A stretch of 64,000 nt of DNA from Roseovarius sp. EL26 (GCF_900327775.1 NZ_OUMZ01000007.1:1847606-1911605), one strand, 5' to 3'; shown: positions 1 through 9,876, counted from the first letter of the stretch. Numbers and translations are program-made. The notes: a model not told the origin generated them from the sequence alone.

Positions 1-316
1 TTGACAAAGCCGGTGCGATGGCGAGTTTGGCAAATTCAGGTAGTATAGCCCCAGCACCGTAGGCCAGAACCACATTCAACCCAGTAGCTAATGCTGCAGC
101 GATCCAAGCAAAGCCCCATACCTGCCCCGAGTTTGGTTTAACTTTTTGAGTCTTCGCCCACCTTTGCCCTTCGATCACGGCAGCAATCATCGCAGGCACC
201 ATCAATTGCGCAGACGATCCAATGCCACTGGTCACATTCTGTTTCAGCACTGAGACAAGCACCCCTGTGCCCAGTGCCGTAACCACGAAAACGCAGGCGT
301 AACGTAACCAGATCAT
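1..316 (-). CDS. ABZJ_00895-like small membrane protein (partial, 3' end off window)
   Basis: Reading the minus strand from an ATG at 316 gives an open frame of 105 codons running off the window edge, so the C-terminus is missing. It starts [16 protein letters not shown] and has at least two hydrophobic segments (about residues 5-25 and 70-95) separated by a polar stretch with EGQRWAKTQ. The hydrophobic pattern and the [19 protein letters not shown] segment resemble the small ABZJ_00895-type membrane proteins of Rhodobacteraceae; this family call is from memory. Its ATG overlaps the pdxJ stop (ATGA), so it is probably translated from the pdxJ message. The function is unknown. Confidence 0.6.
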   Translation of the reverse strand, partial: MIWLRYACVFVVTALGTGVLVSVLKQNVTSGIGSSAQLMVPAMIAAVIEGQRWAKTQKVKPNSGQVWGFAWIAAALATGLNVVLAYGAGAILPEFAKLAIAPALS

Positions 317-1083
317 ACAGCAGACCGATATTCGTCGCCGCGAGCTTCGTCCATCAGGCGGCGCATTTCAGCCATTGCAGGCTGAAGCCCCAAAAAGATC
401 GCCTCACCAATAAGAAAATGTCCGATGTTCAGCTCCATCACCTCTGGGAAAGCCGCAATCGGCTTCACACAATCATACGTCAGCCCATGACCTGCGTGCA
501 CTTCAAGTCCTAACGAATGCGCATAGGCAGACATCTCGCGCAGCATTTTCAATTCGTGATCGCGTTCTTCAAAACGCCCTTCGGCATGGGCATCACAATA
601 TGCTCCTGTGTGCAGCTCAATTACCTCAGCCCCAATACGGTGTGCAGCTTCGATTTGTTTGCGGTCAGCCGCGATAAAAATCGACACCCGGCTGCCGGCT
701 TCACGCAAAGGCGCTATGAAATGTGCCAGACGGTTCTCCTCGCGCGCCACTTCCAGCCCGCCTTCAGTTGTGCGTTCTTCGCGTTTCTCTGGCACGATAC
801 ACACCGCATGCGGCTTATGGCGCAGGGCAATGTCCTGCATTTCTTCTGTGGCGGCCATCTCAAAATTCAGCGGCACGCTCAGCGCATCCATCAAACCATC
901 AATATCAGCGTCTGAGATATGACGGCGATCTTCACGCAGGTGCGCAGTGATACCATCCGCACCCGCAGTTTCAGCCAGCTTGGCCGCACGAACTGGGTCA
1001 GGATACATCCCGCCGCGCGCATTACGCACCGTAGCCACGTGATCGATGTTGATCCCAAGTCGTAGATCACCCAAGCCCTGCAT
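313..1083 (-). CDS. pdxJ: Pyridoxine 5'-phosphate synthase
   Basis: PdxJ condenses 1-deoxyxylulose 5-phosphate with 3-amino-2-oxopropyl phosphate to form pyridoxine 5'-phosphate, the last ring-closing step of the DXP-dependent vitamin B6 route in the cytoplasm. The 256-residue length is close to the usual 240-250. Family signatures are visible: [16 protein letters not shown] at residues 10-25, HLREDRRHI at about 48-56, HTGAYC near 157 and [11 protein letters not shown] near 197. The residues after MQGL fit a normal N-terminus. It lies directly upstream of, and overlaps by 4 nt, a small membrane protein gene; DUF2062 and spoT lie upstream on the same strand. Confidence 0.97.
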   Translation of the reverse strand: MQGLGDLRLGINIDHVATVRNARGGMYPDPVRAAKLAETAGADGITAHLREDRRHISDADIDGLMDALSVPLNFEMAATEEMQDIALRHKPHAVCIVPEKREERTTEGGLEVAREENRLAHFIAPLREAGSRVSIFIAADRKQIEAAHRIGAEVIELHTGAYCDAHAEGRFEERDHELKMLREMSAYAHSLGLEVHAGHGLTYDCVKPIAAFPEVMELNIGHFLIGEAIFLGLQPAMAEMRRLMDEARGDEYRSAV

Positions 1084-1133
1084 ATTCTTTCCTTCCCTGC
1101 CAAGTGCCTAATTCTGGCCGAATCTCTTGCAGA

Positions 1134-1790
1134 CTAGTCCTGTTTCGTCCGTCCGTCAGCCTTGGAAGCGGCTTTTTCTTTCAGGGCCGCAAGTTTTGTT
1201 TTTATCACGCCCTTGCGCCGTTTCTGATAGGCCTGAATCAAGGGCAAGCTGACATAATATCCTGCAAAAGCAGCGATCAATCCGGGGAGAATTCCACCGA
1301 CCAGATAGGGCAAGAAAATCTCGTGATAAAATTCTGACAGGCGTGTCCAGTCAGCATTGGCTTCCGTTATTCCCGCCCAGATGTTCCAAAAAAATTCCTT
1401 GATAGCTTCCCAAAAAATCCGGGCTAGCCCCTCGTCCACTTCCGTCGGCATCGGGCGACCCAACACATAATGCCCAAATCGCAGGGAAACGGTGACAATG
1501 ACAGGAAAAGTCAACGGATTGCCTACAAAGGTAGATAACAACGACGCAACCAGATTGCCGCGAATAAGCCATGCCAGCCCAGCTGCCAGAAAGAAATGTA
1601 GCCCAAAAAATGGCGTGAAGGTTACGAGAATTCCAGAGAAAATACCCCGCGCAATTCGATGTGGCGGATCAGGTAGACGTCGTACCCGGTGTTTTACATA
1701 GTGAAAGCCACGCGCCCAGCCGCCTTTAGGCCACACGAAATCTGTGACCGCTTTCCACAGGGGACGTTTGTCTCGTCTTTTGAAGACCAC
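1134..1790 (-). CDS. DUF2062 domain-containing membrane protein
   Basis: A 218-residue protein with the DUF2062 pattern: a basic N-terminus with WPKGGWARG, then hydrophobic segments around residues 50-80 and 90-110 with a TPFFGLHFFLA motif and GNPLTFPV, and a further hydrophobic stretch near 165-185. The C-terminus is lysine-rich and probably cytoplasmic. DUF2062 proteins are inner-membrane proteins of unknown function, sometimes fused to glycosyltransferases; no such fusion is seen here. It lies between spoT (25 nt upstream) and pdxJ on the same strand and may share their transcript. Confidence 0.9.
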   Translation of the reverse strand: MVFKRRDKRPLWKAVTDFVWPKGGWARGFHYVKHRVRRLPDPPHRIARGIFSGILVTFTPFFGLHFFLAAGLAWLIRGNLVASLLSTFVGNPLTFPVIVTVSLRFGHYVLGRPMPTEVDEGLARIFWEAIKEFFWNIWAGITEANADWTRLSEFYHEIFLPYLVGGILPGLIAAFAGYYVSLPLIQAYQKRRKGVIKTKLAALKEKAASKADGRTKQD

Positions 1791-1815
1791 TGAGGGGCTC
1801 CTGGTTGATTACTTG

Positions 1816-3942
1816 TTACTCGTCCCCGATCCGATTCGGATCTCGGTGACGCTCAACAGCTGCTACATGGCTTTCTGCATCAAGTGTAGACATCACGCTA
1901 TGTAAATGTTCCGCATCGCGTATTTCGACATCAATCAACACGCGGTGAAAATCTGTTTTTCGATCAAGAAAAGCCAGGTTTGCGATATTGGCCTTTTGTT
2001 CGCCGATCAGAGTACAAACCCGCCCTAATACACCAGCATCATTACCGATAGTGACATCAATCGATACATCGTAAACTGGTGGATGCGTCCCCGCATGCCA
2101 ATGGAGATCCAGCCAACGCTCGGGCTGTTCCTCGTAGTTGGACAAGTCTTCACAATCAATTGCGTGTACCAAAACACCGCGCCCGCGATAGGTAATCCCA
2201 ACAATACGTTCCCCCGGCAGCGGTTGACAGCAGCTGGCACGCTTGAAGCTTTGATCCGCGCCCAGACCGATCACAGCGCGATCCAAACGCACCTCAGCCC
2301 CATCGACAGGTGCCAGATCAGGATAAACTGAGCTTAAAACCTGATGTGCTGTCAACTCAGCGCTGCCCATCCGGGCCAAGACCTCATCACGGTCTTTAAG
2401 ACGCAATGTTTTGGAGGCAGTGTCCAGCGCCTTATCAGTCGCCTTTTTGCCAATATGTTCGAACGCGGACCGTGCCAGCTCACGACCAAGCTTAATATAG
2501 CGATCACGGTCCAATTCCCGCAGGGCACGACGAATCGATGAGCGCGCCTTGCCGGTCGTCGCGATATCCAGCCAGGTTGCCTGTGGGGTTTGGCCATCAG
2601 CAGTTATCACCTCGACTGACTGGCCGTTTTTAATTCGAGTCCAGAGTGGCACGCGCATATGATCAATCTTGGCACCAACACATGCATTGCCGATCCGCGT
2701 GTGGATCGCATATGCGAAATCAATTGGCGTCGCCCCGCGCGGTAGTTTCACCACTGCGCCCTTTGGGGTGAAGCAGAACACCTTATCGGCGTACATCTCT
2801 AGCTTGACCGCCTCGAGGAACTCCGCGTGGTCATCCTCAGCGTCAAACTGCTCGGTCAGACTGGCAATCCAGTTTGCAGGATCTACAGCAAACGGGTTCT
2901 TACTGCGCACACCGTCGCGGTACGACCAATGCGCCGCAACTCCGGTTTCCGCTACGTCGTGCATTTGCCGGGTTCTGATTTGCACCTCAACACGGCGCGC
3001 ATTGCGCCCACTGACGGTTGTGTGAATAGACCGATAACCGTTGGATTTGGGTTGGCTTATATAATCCTTGAACCGCCCCGGCACAGCACGCCATCGTTGA
3101 TGGATTGCCCCCAGAACGCCATAACAATCCCGTTCCTGACGCGTGATCACCCGAAAACCATAGATGTCTGACAGGCGGGAAAAACCCATGTCTTTTTCCT
3201 GCATCTTGCGCCAGATTGAATAAGGTTTCTTGGCGCGGCCAAACACTTCGGCGTCAATGCCAGCCTTGTCCAGCTCATGACGCATATCGTTGGTGATCCG
3301 GGCAATCACATCACCGGTTTCTTTCTGCAACGTAATAAAACGTCGGATAATGGATGCACGGGCCTCGGGGTTGATCACCCGGAATGCCAGATCCTCCAGC
3401 TCTTCGCGCATCCACTGCATCCCCATGCGCCCGGCAAGCGGAGCAAAGATATCCATGGTTTCGCGGGCTTTTTTTAGCTGCTTTTCCGGCCGCATCGCCT
3501 TGATCGTACGCATGTTGTGCAAACGGTCAGCCAGTTTGACCAAGATAACCCGCATATCCTTGGACATCGCCATGAACAGCTTGCGAAAGTTTTCAGCCTG
3601 TTGGGTTTCGGTGCTAGAGAGTTGTAAATTAGTCAGCTTAGTCACGCCATCGACAAGATCAGCCACGTCCTGACCGAACTGTTCCGTCACTGTCGCATAA
3701 GACGCGCGGGTATCTTCAATGGTATCGTGCAGTAATGCCGTAACGATCGTCGCATCGTCCAACCTTTGTTCCGTCAAGATCGCGGCAACAGCGACGGGAT
3801 GACTAAAATAAGGTTCACCCGAATGGCGAAACTGCCCTTCGTGCATATCGCGACCGTAATCATAGGCCGCGCGAATAAGTTTTTCATCTGTTTTTGGGTT
3901 ATAGGCCCGGACCAGCTCAATCAGGTCATCAACGGCTATCAT
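1816..3942 (-). CDS. spoT: Bifunctional (p)ppGpp synthetase/hydrolase (RelA/SpoT homologue)
   Basis: A 708-residue Rsh protein, the usual length for the single long alphaproteobacterial enzyme that makes and degrades the stringent-response alarmone. Domains in order: HD hydrolase (about 25-200, with the HDTIED motif at 72-77), synthetase (about 235-350, with GFSRLSDIYGFRVIT and SNGYRSIHTT), TGS (about 385-445) and a C-terminal ACT domain (about 635-705). The intact HDxxED and synthetase motifs suggest both activities are kept. rpoZ, encoding RNA polymerase omega, ends 30 nt upstream; the rpoZ-spoT pairing is widespread and omega affects ppGpp binding. The first ATG has no strong Shine-Dalgarno sequence. 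Confidence 0.96.
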   Translation of the reverse strand: MIAVDDLIELVRAYNPKTDEKLIRAAYDYGRDMHEGQFRHSGEPYFSHPVAVAAILTEQRLDDATIVTALLHDTIEDTRASYATVTEQFGQDVADLVDGVTKLTNLQLSSTETQQAENFRKLFMAMSKDMRVILVKLADRLHNMRTIKAMRPEKQLKKARETMDIFAPLAGRMGMQWMREELEDLAFRVINPEARASIIRRFITLQKETGDVIARITNDMRHELDKAGIDAEVFGRAKKPYSIWRKMQEKDMGFSRLSDIYGFRVITRQERDCYGVLGAIHQRWRAVPGRFKDYISQPKSNGYRSIHTTVSGRNARRVEVQIRTRQMHDVAETGVAAHWSYRDGVRSKNPFAVDPANWIASLTEQFDAEDDHAEFLEAVKLEMYADKVFCFTPKGAVVKLPRGATPIDFAYAIHTRIGNACVGAKIDHMRVPLWTRIKNGQSVEVITADGQTPQATWLDIATTGKARSSIRRALRELDRDRYIKLGRELARSAFEHIGKKATDKALDTASKTLRLKDRDEVLARMGSAELTAHQVLSSVYPDLAPVDGAEVRLDRAVIGLGADQSFKRASCCQPLPGERIVGITYRGRGVLVHAIDCEDLSNYEEQPERWLDLHWHAGTHPPVYDVSIDVTIGNDAGVLGRVCTLIGEQKANIANLAFLDRKTDFHRVLIDVEIRDAEHLHSVMSTLDAESHVAAVERHRDPNRIGDE

Positions 3943-3972
3943 CCGGCCTGTACCCCGCCCGCTGGGTCAGGA

Positions 3973-4329
3973 TTATCCCTGACCTTGAGCTTCCATCAGC
4001 GCCCGAAGCAATTTCTCTTCGGACATATCGTCTTCGGCTGGGGCTTCTGGCTCACCCCCGCCCATCAGCAGAGCCATAGAATCTTCTTCAGGCTCATCAA
4101 CTTCGATCTGAGTCTGATTCGATTCGATCAAACGCTCGCGCAGATCTTCGGCAGATTGGGTTTCATCCGCAATCTCACGCAGCGAAACAACGGGGTTTTT
4201 ATCGTTGTCACGATCAACGGTCAGTGGCGCTCCGGCCGAAATTTCACGTGCGCGATGCGCGGCAAGCATCACAAGGTCAAACCGGTTTGGAACCTTATCA
4301 ACGCAATCTTCTGTGGTAACGCGGGCCAT
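3973..4329 (-). CDS. rpoZ: DNA-directed RNA polymerase omega subunit
   Basis: A small acidic protein, 118 residues from the chosen start [19 protein letters not shown], which matches the conserved RpoZ N-terminus. The [17 protein letters not shown] segment is the omega core that wraps the beta-prime C-terminus; the acidic C-terminal tail (from about residue 75) is typical of alphaproteobacteria. An ATG five codons earlier (4344) is in frame, but GGAGAGG lies 5-6 nt before the internal ATG and makes it the better start. It is followed by spoT at 30 nt and preceded by a TATAAT-like -10 element. Confidence 0.95.
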   Translation of the reverse strand: MARVTTEDCVDKVPNRFDLVMLAAHRAREISAGAPLTVDRDNDKNPVVSLREIADETQSAEDLRERLIESNQTQIEVDEPEEDSMALLMGGGEPEAPAEDDMSEEKLLRALMEAQGQG

Positions 4330-4354
4330 CAGGACCTCTCCCATAGGGCAGACA

Positions 4355-4384
4355 ATTATAGAAGGGCGATATTTAAGGCCATAA
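4355..4384 (-). promoter_or_regulatory. Putative rpoZ-spoT promoter
   Basis: On the minus strand a perfect TATAAT (4355-4360) is preceded after 18 nt by TTATGG (4379-4384), a weak -35. It sits about 25 nt before the rpoZ start, between folK and rpoZ. The -10 match is direct; assignment as a promoter is inferred. Confidence 0.4.
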
Positions 4385-4407
4385 ATTTGGATTTACAAGG
4401 GGCGAAT

Positions 4408-4974
4408 TCACAAAGGAACCACATCTGAGATCTCGTCTTGAGGCAGCGCAGACAGCATCTTGGCCACAGTTGTGCCAGTCATGGGGTGCACCCAATCCGG
4501 GGCCACATCCGCAAGTGGAACAAGTACAAAGGCGCGATCCTGAAGGCGCGGATGAGGTAAGATCAATTCCTCGGGTGCCTGCCGCATCTGTTCGTCCAGT
4601 GGCAAATCACGCCAGTGCTTTTGCGTTTTTGAATTTGGCAAAACCAAACTTCCGGCTGCAATCAAGTCCAGATCCAAACTCCGCGTGCCCCATCGCTGCA
4701 GCCGTTTGCGGCCAAATGCGTTTTCAACCGCATGTAACCGCCTTAGCATTTCATCCGCGGTACCACCAAAATGCAGCTGCGCTGCTGCATTCACAAAATC
4801 CGGGCCAGCACCTTTTGGAAAACATGACGTACGGTAAAAGCGGCTTACCTTTGAAATAACAACACCTGAACTTTCGAGCTCAAAAAGCGCCATCTCAATG
4901 GTTTTACTTATATTTTCGGGTATCTCGTCTTGATTCCCACCTAAAGCGATCAAGAATTCTTGTAAATCATTCAT
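4408..4974 (-). CDS. folK: 2-amino-4-hydroxy-6-hydroxymethyldihydropteridine pyrophosphokinase
   Basis: HPPK transfers pyrophosphate from ATP to 6-hydroxymethyl-dihydropterin, the step before dihydropteroate synthase in folate synthesis. The 188 residues contain the N-terminal IALGGNQ (family ALGSN), SRFYRTSCFPKGAGPDFVN, RWGTRSLDLDLI and the C-terminal LPHPRLQDRAFVLVPLADVAP signature. The serine of the usual GSN is glycine here, a tolerated variant. It is transcribed toward rpoZ with a 78 nt gap holding the rpoZ promoter; no folP or folB is adjacent. Confidence 0.94.
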   Translation of the reverse strand: MNDLQEFLIALGGNQDEIPENISKTIEMALFELESSGVVISKVSRFYRTSCFPKGAGPDFVNAAAQLHFGGTADEMLRRLHAVENAFGRKRLQRWGTRSLDLDLIAAGSLVLPNSKTQKHWRDLPLDEQMRQAPEELILPHPRLQDRAFVLVPLADVAPDWVHPMTGTTVAKMLSALPQDEISDVVPL

Positions 4975-5118
4975 CGCGACCTATCCTTTTGCTCAGGAAC
5001 ACTCCCCTTGCATAATAGCATCTGAAATTCTAGCTTAACCAAACAGATCTGTTCGTTTTATTGCCACTCACATATTTTCACGACGAACGGATTTATGACT
5101 TCGGAAGGATGTTTAAAA

Positions 5119-5694
5119 ATGTTTTATAAAGACGAACGGCTGGCGCTGTTCATTGATGGATCAAACCTTTACGCGGCTGCAAAGGCACTGGGTTTTGACA
5201 TCGACTACAAGCTTCTCCGGACAGAATTCATGCGTCGCGGCAAACTGGTACGCGCATTTTACTACACCGCTTTGCTTGAAAACGACGAATACTCTCCTAT
5301 TCGCCCACTGGTTGATTGGCTGAACTACAATGGCTTCACAATGGTGACCAAACCAGCCAAAGAATACACTGACAGCCAAGGCAGACGCAAAGTCAAAGGC
5401 AACATGGATATCGAACTGGCGGTTGATGCGATGGAACTCGCACCACGTGTCGATCATATTGTGCTGTTTTCTGGTGATGGGGATTTCCGCCCACTGATCG
5501 AAAGCCTGCAACGCCAAGGCGTCCGCGTATCGGTTGTTTCAACCATTCGCAGCCAACCCCCAATGATCTCGGACGACCTGCGCCGTCAGGCGGACAATTT
5601 CATCGAGCTGGAAGGCTTACGCGAAGTTGTTGGGCGACCACCGCGTGAAAATCAAGGCGAAAGAGAAGTTCTGTTCGAAAGCCACGGCACTTAA
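5119..5694 (+). CDS. NYN domain protein (LabA/DUF88 family)
   Basis: The protein from MFYKDERLALFIDGSNLY is 191 residues and forms a PIN-like NYN domain, a fold usually found in ribonucleases. The acidic residues expected for metal binding are present: FIDGSN near residue 12, NMDIELAVDAM near 95 and FSGDGDFRPLI near 118. An ATG eight codons earlier is in frame, but GGAAGG about ten bases before the internal ATG favours the later start. LabA-type proteins are widespread and their targets are mostly unknown, so the RNA substrate is not assigned. It is a single-gene unit closed by a strong terminator. Confidence 0.9.
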   Translation: MFYKDERLALFIDGSNLYAAAKALGFDIDYKLLRTEFMRRGKLVRAFYYTALLENDEYSPIRPLVDWLNYNGFTMVTKPAKEYTDSQGRRKVKGNMDIELAVDAMELAPRVDHIVLFSGDGDFRPLIESLQRQGVRVSVVSTIRSQPPMISDDLRRQADNFIELEGLREVVGRPPRENQGEREVLFESHGT

Positions 5695-5717
5695 ACGTAG
5701 CTTTGGATACAATTTGC

Positions 5718-5748
5718 AAAAACGCCCGCAGCTCACGCGGGCGTTTTT
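5718..5748 (+). terminator. Rho-independent terminator after the NYN gene
   Basis: CGCCCGC and GCGGGCG form a 7 bp GC stem around a 7 nt loop, extended by five A-T pairs into a run of five T. It begins 24 nt after the NYN stop. The flanking A-run means the structure could also work on the opposite strand, but no gene converges on it. Confidence 0.9.
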
Positions 5749-5823
5749 GTTTGAGAGACACACCACCCTGCCACTGGACGCGCGCAGCAAGACAGCTTAC
5801 CTCTGCCCTGACAGGAGGGCCCT

Positions 5824-6774
5824 ATGACGAAACCATCGCTCAGGCTATATCTGGCCGCGCCACGTGGCTTTTGTGCCGGTGTTGACCGCGCCATCAAAAT
5901 TGTAGAGATCGCCCTGCAAAAATGGGGCGCACCGGTCTATGTCCGCCACGAGATCGTGCACAACAAATATGTGGTCGATGATTTGCGTGCCAAAGGCGCA
6001 GTCTTTGTCGAAGAGCTGGATGAATGCCCCAGCGATCGCCCGGTGATCTTTTCCGCCCATGGCGTGCCCAAATCGGTCCCTTTTGAGGCCAGCCGTCGCG
6101 AGATGGCTTTTGTCGATGCCACCTGCCCGTTGGTTTCCAAGGTACATATCGAGGCCGAGCGCCACTATGACGCTGGGCTACAGATCATCATGATCGGTCA
6201 TGACGGCCACCCCGAAACCATCGGCACCATGGGGCAGCTTCCGGATGGCGAGGTTCTGTTGGTTGAGACCGTCGATGATGTTGCCGCCGTTACCGTGCGC
6301 GACCCTGACAAGCTGGCTTTTGTGACGCAAACGACCTTGTCAGTTGATGATACAAAAGGCATCGTTGCCGCGCTTGAGGCTCGCTTTCCCAGCATTCGCG
6401 GCCCCCACAAAGAAGATATTTGCTACGCCACCACAAACCGGCAAGAGGCGGTCAAAGCCATAGCGGAAAAGGCTGATGCAATGCTGGTTGTTGGTGCGCC
6501 AAACTCGTCCAACTCGCGCCGTCTGGTGGAGGTCGGTTCCAAGGCGGGTTGTTGCTATTCGCAACTGGTGCAACGCGCCTGTGATATCGACTGGCGCGCG
6601 CTTGAGGGCATCACTAGCATCGGCATCACCGCAGGTGCATCTGCCCCCGAAATCCTGGTGGACGAAGTTATCGATGCGTTGAAATCCCGCTATGATGTGC
6701 AGATCGAACAGATCGAAACCGCCAAGGAAAGTGTGCATTTCAAAGTGCCGCGCGTATTGAGGGAAACCGCATGA
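5824..6774 (+). CDS. ispH: 4-hydroxy-3-methylbut-2-enyl diphosphate reductase
   Basis: IspH is the last enzyme of the MEP isoprenoid pathway, reducing HMBPP to IPP and DMAPP with a [4Fe-4S] cluster. The 316-residue protein has the three cluster cysteines in context: [12 protein letters not shown] (C17), [10 protein letters not shown] and [12 protein letters not shown]. The substrate-binding [14 protein letters not shown] and the C-terminal [16 protein letters not shown] signature are also present. A strong ribosome site (CAGGAGGG) precedes the ATG. It starts a plus-strand operon with the methyltransferase, rnhA and a TRIC-like gene, all overlapping by a few bases. Confidence 0.97.
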   Translation: MTKPSLRLYLAAPRGFCAGVDRAIKIVEIALQKWGAPVYVRHEIVHNKYVVDDLRAKGAVFVEELDECPSDRPVIFSAHGVPKSVPFEASRREMAFVDATCPLVSKVHIEAERHYDAGLQIIMIGHDGHPETIGTMGQLPDGEVLLVETVDDVAAVTVRDPDKLAFVTQTTLSVDDTKGIVAALEARFPSIRGPHKEDICYATTNRQEAVKAIAEKADAMLVVGAPNSSNSRRLVEVGSKAGCCYSQLVQRACDIDWRALEGITSIGITAGASAPEILVDEVIDALKSRYDVQIEQIETAKESVHFKVPRVLRETA

Positions 6775-7364
6775 GCAGTGACCCTGAAACCGTCGGCATT
6801 TATAATGCCAAAGCTGCGGAATATGCTGAACTGGTGACGACAGATCATAATGATCCACAGCTTGAAACCTTTGTTTCCAGCCTGCCCAAGGGGTCACATA
6901 TTCTTGACTTGGGTTGCGGCCCCGGATTTGCATCAGCTTTTATGGCGCAAGCGGGTCATCACGTCACAGCAACAGACGCGAGTGCCCAAATGGTTGCAAT
7001 GGCAGCAAAGCACACTAATGTCACAGCCCACGTTGCCAGTTTTGACGACATCACCGGCACAAATCTGTATGATGGCATCTGGGCTAATTTCAGCCTGCTA
7101 CATGCGCCACGTCCTGACATGCCTTGCCATTTGGCAGCACTTCGTCAGGTTCTGAAGCCCGGCGGATTGTTTCATATCGGTATGAAAACCGGTACCGGAA
7201 TGCACCGCGATGCGCTTGGTCGAATGTACACCTATTACACCGCCGATGAATTACACGGCCTTTTGAAATTGGCAGGTTTCACCCCGTTTTTCAGCACCAC
7301 GGGGCGCGACAAAGGCCTTGATGGAACACTGGCCGACTGGGTTACGATTGCTGCACATGGTTAA
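6771..7364 (+). CDS. Class I SAM-dependent methyltransferase
   Basis: A 197-residue methyltransferase with SAM motif I at [12 protein letters not shown] (about residues 45-56), an acidic residue at the end of strand 2 (VTATDAS) and the post-motif [14 protein letters not shown] (about 125-138). Length and motif order fit the methyltransferase type 11/25 group; the substrate cannot be read from sequence. The ATG overlaps the ispH stop (ATGA) and its own end overlaps rnhA by 8 nt, so it is co-translated with both. No link to isoprenoid chemistry is implied by position alone. Confidence 0.9.
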   Translation: MSSDPETVGIYNAKAAEYAELVTTDHNDPQLETFVSSLPKGSHILDLGCGPGFASAFMAQAGHHVTATDASAQMVAMAAKHTNVTAHVASFDDITGTNLYDGIWANFSLLHAPRPDMPCHLAALRQVLKPGGLFHIGMKTGTGMHRDALGRMYTYYTADELHGLLKLAGFTPFFSTTGRDKGLDGTLADWVTIAAHG

Positions 7365-7824
7365 GCTATACGCATACACAGATGGCGCCTGTTCCGGAAA
7401 TCCCGGCCCGGGCGGTTGGGGCGTTTTAATGCGCGCCACAAAAGATGGCGAAATCGTTAAAGAACGAGAGTTCAGCGGTGGCGGGGCCGACACCACCAAC
7501 AACCGGATGGAGCTGATGGCCGCCATCAGCGCGCTAGAGGCACTGGAGCGTTCCAGTACCATCACCATCGTGACCGACAGCTCTTACGTCAAAGACGGTG
7601 TCACTAAGTGGATCCACGGCTGGAAGAAAAACGGCTGGAAAACCGCCGCTAGGAAACCAGTCAAAAACGCCGAACTTTGGCAACAGCTAGACGCGGCTCA
7701 AGCCCGTCATTCGGTAGAATGGGAATGGGTTAAAGGCCACGCAGGTCACCCCGAAAATGAACGCGCTGACGAGCTGGCTCGTGCGGGCATGGAGCCATTC
7801 AAGCCACACAAGGTAAAGAAATGA
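7357..7824 (+). CDS. rnhA: Ribonuclease HI
   Basis: RNase HI cleaves the RNA strand of RNA-DNA hybrids. From [17 protein letters not shown] the protein is 155 residues, the E. coli size. The catalytic D-E-D-D set is visible: [34 protein letters not shown] and ERADELAR, together with the [12 protein letters not shown] loop histidine. An upstream in-frame ATG would add 13 residues overlapping the methyltransferase; the internal ATG was chosen because it gives the canonical N-terminus. The gene overlaps the methyltransferase by 8 nt and the next gene by 4 nt. Confidence 0.97.
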   Translation: MVKLYAYTDGACSGNPGPGGWGVLMRATKDGEIVKEREFSGGGADTTNNRMELMAAISALEALERSSTITIVTDSSYVKDGVTKWIHGWKKNGWKTAARKPVKNAELWQQLDAAQARHSVEWEWVKGHAGHPENERADELARAGMEPFKPHKVKK

Positions 7825-8444
7825 CCACGCTGGCGTTTCTGGACTACGCCTCGGTTCTGGTATTTGCGCTGACCGGCGCACTGGTCGCCAGCCGCGCGCA
7901 ACTGGACCTGATCGGCTTTGCCTTTATCGCCTGCCTCACGGCGGTGGGCGGCGGCACAATCCGCGATGTATTATTGAATCGGGATCCGGTGTTTTGGATC
8001 GGCAATCCCAATTACATCATGATCGCCTGCGCCGCAGCCCTGTTGATTTTCTTTACTGCCCCCTTAGTCGAAAGCCGCTATCGCTGGTTGCTTTGGCTCG
8101 ATAGCTTTGCCTTTGCCATCGCCGTGCCTGCAGGCGTTGTACTGGCGATTGACATGCAACAACCTGCTTTGATCGTGGTTTTGATGGGCATCCTGACCGG
8201 TTGCATGGGTGGCTTGTTACGCGATGTTGTGTGCAACGAAGTGCCATTGGTTCTCAAACAAGGGGAGCTTTACGTCACCGCCGCGCTCACGGGTGCACTT
8301 GTGGGGTTTTGGGTCAACGTCGCAACTGGGGATATCAAATTGGTCATGATATCATGCGCTGGAGCAACGTGGATCCTGCGCGCTGGGTCGCTCGCTTTCG
8401 GCTGGCAACTGCCAACCTACCGCAGCCGCCCGCCACGCATGTAA
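7821..8444 (+). CDS. TRIC-like cation channel family membrane protein (UPF0126/YadS)
   Basis: A 207-residue protein of six to seven membrane segments with an internal repeat typical of UPF0126/TRIC proteins: each half holds a glycine-rich turn followed by RDV ([10 protein letters not shown] near residue 48 and [16 protein letters not shown] near 132). Homologues include prokaryotic TRIC-type potassium channels and the YicG/YadS group, for which glycine transport has also been suggested, so the substrate is open. The start overlaps the rnhA stop (ATGA), making it the last gene of the ispH operon. It converges with the small membrane protein gene 5 nt downstream. Confidence 0.88.
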   Translation: MTTLAFLDYASVLVFALTGALVASRAQLDLIGFAFIACLTAVGGGTIRDVLLNRDPVFWIGNPNYIMIACAAALLIFFTAPLVESRYRWLLWLDSFAFAIAVPAGVVLAIDMQQPALIVVLMGILTGCMGGLLRDVVCNEVPLVLKQGELYVTAALTGALVGFWVNVATGDIKLVMISCAGATWILRAGSLAFGWQLPTYRSRPPRM

Positions 8445-8449
8445 CTCAA

Positions 8450-8683
8450 TCAGCTCATGTAGGTTTTCCATAGCCAGATCAGCAACATCGCACCCAGCAC
8501 TGCGCCAACCAATCCCGACAATGCCCCAAGGGTGCTCAGCAACAGGCGCAAGACTAAACCACCCACCAAGGCCCCCGCCATACCGATCGCAACTGTAGGC
8601 AAGATACCGGTTTCCATTTTCATCAGCCGCGTGGCCAGAAACCCGGCAGCCGCCCCAACAATTAACAGCATGATAATGGACAT
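8450..8683 (-). CDS. GlsB/YeaQ/YmgE family small membrane protein
   Basis: From MSIIMLLIVGAAAGFLATRL the protein is 77 residues with three hydrophobic segments and glycine-rich turns, the pattern of GlsB/YeaQ/YmgE (transglycosylase-associated) proteins. A near-perfect Shine-Dalgarno (TAAGGAGG) lies just upstream of this ATG, so the in-frame ATG 14 codons earlier is not used. These proteins are often stress-induced; their molecular role is unclear. It follows another small membrane protein gene at 10 nt, both downstream of fmt. Confidence 0.8.
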   Translation of the reverse strand: MSIIMLLIVGAAAGFLATRLMKMETGILPTVAIGMAGALVGGLVLRLLLSTLGALSGLVGAVLGAMLLIWLWKTYMS

Positions 8684-8693
8684 ACGCGCCTCC

Positions 8694-8936
8694 TTATTTG
8701 CGTTTACGCCAATGGGTTGGCACAATGATCAACGCCCCGATGGACGATAAGATCGCATCCACCCCCGGCGCACCAAATTTCACCCCAAACATGATCCGGA
8801 CAAAATAAAACAAGAATGCGCCACCAACGCATATGATGATCGATGGAAGATATCCATTGTGGGTAAAGCGGGATTTCTCGGCCACATACCCAACAATGCC
8901 TGCAATCACTACGGTCCCGAACAGATGCAGAAACAT
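8694..8936 (-). CDS. Small membrane protein downstream of fmt
   Basis: An 80-residue protein with hydrophobic segments at about 3-18, 30-50 and 58-72 and a basic C-terminus (HWRKRK). Topology resembles its neighbour and the GlsB/YeaQ class, and the two may be diverged copies, but similarity at residue level is weak, so no family name is assigned. It begins 12 nt after the fmt stop and ends 10 nt before the next small gene, suggesting it is part of the def-fmt transcript. Confidence 0.7.
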   Translation of the reverse strand: MFLHLFGTVVIAGIVGYVAEKSRFTHNGYLPSIIICVGGAFLFYFVRIMFGVKFGAPGVDAILSSIGALIIVPTHWRKRK

Positions 8937-8948
8937 GCCTACCCTCGC

Positions 8949-9854
8949 TTACAGTCGCGCGCCCTTGATCAAGGGCGTCCCGCGCAAAAATGTTTTCGCA
9001 TCCTGCGCGCCCCGACCCGCCCGTTGCAAGCGCAAAATCTGGACCGCACCACGGCCGCAGGCTACGGTCAGCAGCTCATCAAGTAATGTTCCCGGCGCGC
9101 CACAGCCTTGTGTCCGGCGTGAGGCCAGCAGTTTAAGCCGCTCACCGCCATGTTCCACCCAAGCCCCCGGAAACGGCGACAACCCGCGAATATGTTGATC
9201 TACCTCTGCCGCTGTCCAGCCCCAGTCCAGCTTGGATTCGGTCTTGTCGATCTTGGCGGCATACGTGACACCCTCTTGGGGTTGTGGATCTGGTGTTAAC
9301 GTCGTGATCCCAGCCAATGCCTCACCTATCAGCGCCGCGCCCATCTCGGACAAGCGGTCATGCAGTTGACCGGTCGTTTCCTCAGCTTCGATATCGGTGG
9401 CCTGCCGCATCAGTACCGGCCCAGTATCCAGCCCCTCTTCCATCTGCATGATGCAGATGCCCGTCTGCACATCCCCAGCCATAATAGCACGGTGAATTGG
9501 CGCGGCCCCACGCCAACGCGGCAACAGCGAAGCGTGAATATTCAAACATCCCAGCCGGGGTGCATCTAAAACAGGTTTCGGCAGGATTAACCCATAGGCC
9601 ACGACCACCGCCACATCAGCATTCAGCGCGGTAAATTCGGCCTGTTCATCGGTGCCTTTCAGGCTGATCGGGTGGCGCACATCCAAACCCAACTCCAGCG
9701 CGCGGGCGTGAACCGGTGTTGGACGGTCTTTTTTACCCCGACCAGCAGGGCGCGGGGGCTGACAATAGACGGCCGCAATCTCGTGACCATCCTGTATCAA
9801 CGCATCCAGCACTGGCACAGAAAAATCAGGCGTTCCCATAAAAACAATACGCAT
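8949..9854 (-). CDS. fmt: Methionyl-tRNA formyltransferase
   Basis: Fmt formylates the initiator Met-tRNA using 10-formyl-tetrahydrofolate. The 301 residues contain the N-terminal [19 protein letters not shown], the Asn-His-Asp catalytic region [20 protein letters not shown] followed by the GD turn at AGDVQTGI, and the C-terminal OB-like domain (from about 205). [10 protein letters not shown] near residue 35-45 is the tRNA-contacting loop. It follows two deformylase genes on the same strand (22 nt from the second), the common def-fmt arrangement for adding and removing the N-formyl group. Confidence 0.97.
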   Translation of the reverse strand: MRIVFMGTPDFSVPVLDALIQDGHEIAAVYCQPPRPAGRGKKDRPTPVHARALELGLDVRHPISLKGTDEQAEFTALNADVAVVVAYGLILPKPVLDAPRLGCLNIHASLLPRWRGAAPIHRAIMAGDVQTGICIMQMEEGLDTGPVLMRQATDIEAEETTGQLHDRLSEMGAALIGEALAGITTLTPDPQPQEGVTYAAKIDKTESKLDWGWTAAEVDQHIRGLSPFPGAWVEHGGERLKLLASRRTQGCGAPGTLLDELLTVACGRGAVQILRLQRAGRGAQDAKTFLRGTPLIKGARL

Positions 9855-9876
9855 GCCATCCCCCGTAGGGTGAGTG